Source of the DNA: Euglena gracilis
Taxonomy: Eukaryota; Euglenida; Euglenophyceae; Euglenales
Direction: 5' to 3'
Assembly (NCBI GenBank): GCA_039621445.1
Contig: CP154956.1
Coordinates: 17,737,562-17,801,561 of the forward strand
Length of the DNA stretch: 64,000 bases
Below, piece after piece: positions 62,719 to 64,000 of this stretch; within the stretch, counting starts at the first letter, position 1; the number at the start of each line of letters is the position of its first letter. Position numbers and translations under genes: made by a program. The notes beneath the pieces are model-generated. The model did no database searches. It had not been told where the DNA came from and worked only from the letters and a program-made list of their open reading frames with translations.

Positions 62719-63914
62719 CCTAGATCTCACAAGCTGCACCTCCACTCCAAATTTCGCTGGTTCTCTACATCTCTCGGGCGGTCAATGGCCTTGGGCATCC
62801 ACTGGCCCGGGGGAAACGTTCAGCGTTCCGCAAGGTGGACCACTCGAGCCCGACCACCCCCGCCATCCAAGCGCTTTGCTTGCAGGGCCTTCGCCGACGC
62901 GCAGGCCCCTCTTTCCGTTTTCCTGCGCGACTGAAGTTGACCACAGCCCACGATGCCCTGTTGGTTCGTCGACCCAAACACCACCACTCCGTGCTTTGCC
63001 CCCCCCCCCCCCCCACCCACCTCAAACCGCAGGGCACTCTGTACACTGTTTTGAAAAAAGTTCAGAATTTGGTGAGCAATTTGGTGAATTTCATGCGTCT
63101 TGTGTTTGAACGTGCAAGAAAGCAAAAAACCGATTTGCTGTTCTTTTTGAAAGTGGAAAGCGCCCCAACTCTGGGATGGGTCCGTATGTTGCTTTGGAAC
63201 TGCACCAACTGTTTGAGCAATGGAGGCGGAGGAGGAGGATGGGGAACCCAGGGCAGAACGGGAAACGGCCAAACAGCCAGGGTGGTGGGTGGGGGGTCGA
63301 CCCCCCCCAACCATCTCTTCCTGTTTTTCTGGTGGCACGAATTTTTGGACCTGAAAAATTTTTCCCGGCGCCTTCGGCACCAGGTGTATTTTGAACCCAT
63401 TTTGGGACCCATGTAGGAGGACCCCCCAAACCCCCCCACAAACCCCTTTTTTTCACACCTTCCAAAATTTCAACATTTTCTCAAAATTTTGATTTTGAGA
63501 GGTTTTTAAAGCAAAACATGCCATTGAAAATCCAAAAAATTTCCATAAAATGTGAGTAAAATTTGACTGTGCCAGAACTTGGACCAATTTTTTGACCATC
63601 GTTTTTTTTCTTCACCCCCCTCCTAAAAACTACCAATTTTTAAACCTGAAATTTTTGAGGTTTTTTTTGTGAAAAAATGGGGTTTTTCATAAAAAAATCA
63701 TGTATTAAATTTTTTTCAAACATTTTCCCCAGTCAAAGACCCGATTTCCCAAAATTGGTGAAAATGCTGTGGTGGGTGGGGGGGGTCGACCCCCCCCCCC
63801 CCACCCCCCGCACCTCGGGTGGGGTTCGACCCCCCCACCGTTCTGCCCTGGGGGAGCCGCAGCAGGGGTGGAGGGGAAACAGTACAGAGTGAAATGTCGT
63901 CCGTGATGCCCTAA
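62719..63914 (+). CDS. 3' part of unidentified gene 3
   Basis: Segment 62719-62931 reads SHKLHLHSKFRWFSTSLGRS, MALGIHWPGGNVQRSARWTT, then a Pro-rich stretch and RAFADAQAPLSVFLRD. 63119-63248 reads KAKNRFAVLFESGKRPNSGM, GPYVALELHQLFEQWRRRRR, MG. 63859-63914 reads RSRGGGETVQSEMSSVMP and TAA. The last two join in frame across element F3. The junction 62931/63119 is not resolved (a TGA follows at 62,932). Basic C-terminus. No known family recognised. Confidence 0.45.
63119..63248 (+). CDS. Unidentified gene 3, exon left of F3
   Basis: AG at 63,117-63,118, then 43 codons plus 1 base with no stop. Ends in the left copy of the F3 target site. Confidence 0.5.
63249..63850. mobile_element. Family F element F3 inside a reading frame
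   Basis: Starts CAGGGCAGAACGGGAAACGG, ends CCACCGTTCTGCCCTG. Flanks GGGGAACC (63,241-63,248) and GGGGAGCC (63,851-63,858), 7 of 8. Excising the element and one flank keeps the frame to a TAA at 63,912. Confidence 0.75.
63859..63914 (+). CDS. Unidentified gene 3, terminal segment
   Basis: Completes an Arg codon from 63248 and reads RSRGGGETVQSEMSSVMP, TAA 63912-63914. Confidence 0.45.
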
Positions 63915-64000
63915 CTTGGACAGTGGTATCGCATCGTAATGGCGTGCTTTTGTTCCAGTCCAGGCTGTTTTTAAGGTGGTGCCGACCCCACCCCGGGGTG

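Overview
The window looks like nuclear DNA of a eukaryote, most likely a euglenid of the Euglena gracilis type. Coding sequence is cut into exons of about 15-490 bp, separated by introns of 0.06-2.5 kb. Most introns lack GT..AG ends. Instead their two ends are complementary to each other, often as CAG...CTG, which is the known signature of euglenid nonconventional introns; a minority of introns further right are ordinary GT..AG. The assignment is an inference from intron type and GC-rich third codon positions, because no rRNA, tRNA or spliced-leader gene was found.

Layout. 1-14,800: repeat-rich DNA with a few candidate 5' exons. 14,824-27,400: short-chain dehydrogenase/reductase (SDR) gene copy A, 11 exons on the + strand. 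27,401-39,230: intergenic repeats with three weak exon candidates. 39,275-51,757: SDR copy B, 10 exons on the + strand. Joining the exons at the inferred junctions gives continuous frames of 279 codons (A) and 280 codons (B) plus stop. Cumulative lengths agree to the base at three shared checkpoints (93, 336 and 501 nt), so the exon calls support each other. About 53.1-54.5 kb: an unidentified gene with GT..AG introns. 55.7-61.7 kb: a second unidentified gene mixing GT..AG and nonconventional introns. 62.7-63.9 kb: the 3' exons of a third unidentified gene.

Nearly all remaining sequence is layered inverted-repeat elements of roughly 80-820 bp. Their termini begin CAG and end CTG, and several are flanked by exact 8-bp target-site duplications. 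One element (61,276-61,534) and probably another (63,249-63,850) lie inside open reading frames that become continuous when the element and one copy of its duplication are removed. The main message of the window is therefore that nonconventional introns here behave like, and share termini with, MITE-like mobile elements. The two SDR copies have gained or lost introns at about half their positions since they duplicated.

Other inverted-repeat families (C-run at the left end, G-run at the right end, bounded by TACC/GGTA) fill the introns, together with microsatellites and a 92-bp-arm palindrome. No bacterial operons, CRISPR arrays, tRNA or rRNA genes were seen. Exon borders carry an uncertainty of a few bases because the duplicated target sites make several junctions equivalent. 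Family letters (A, Q, F, C, G, H, T) are labels made up for this annotation.
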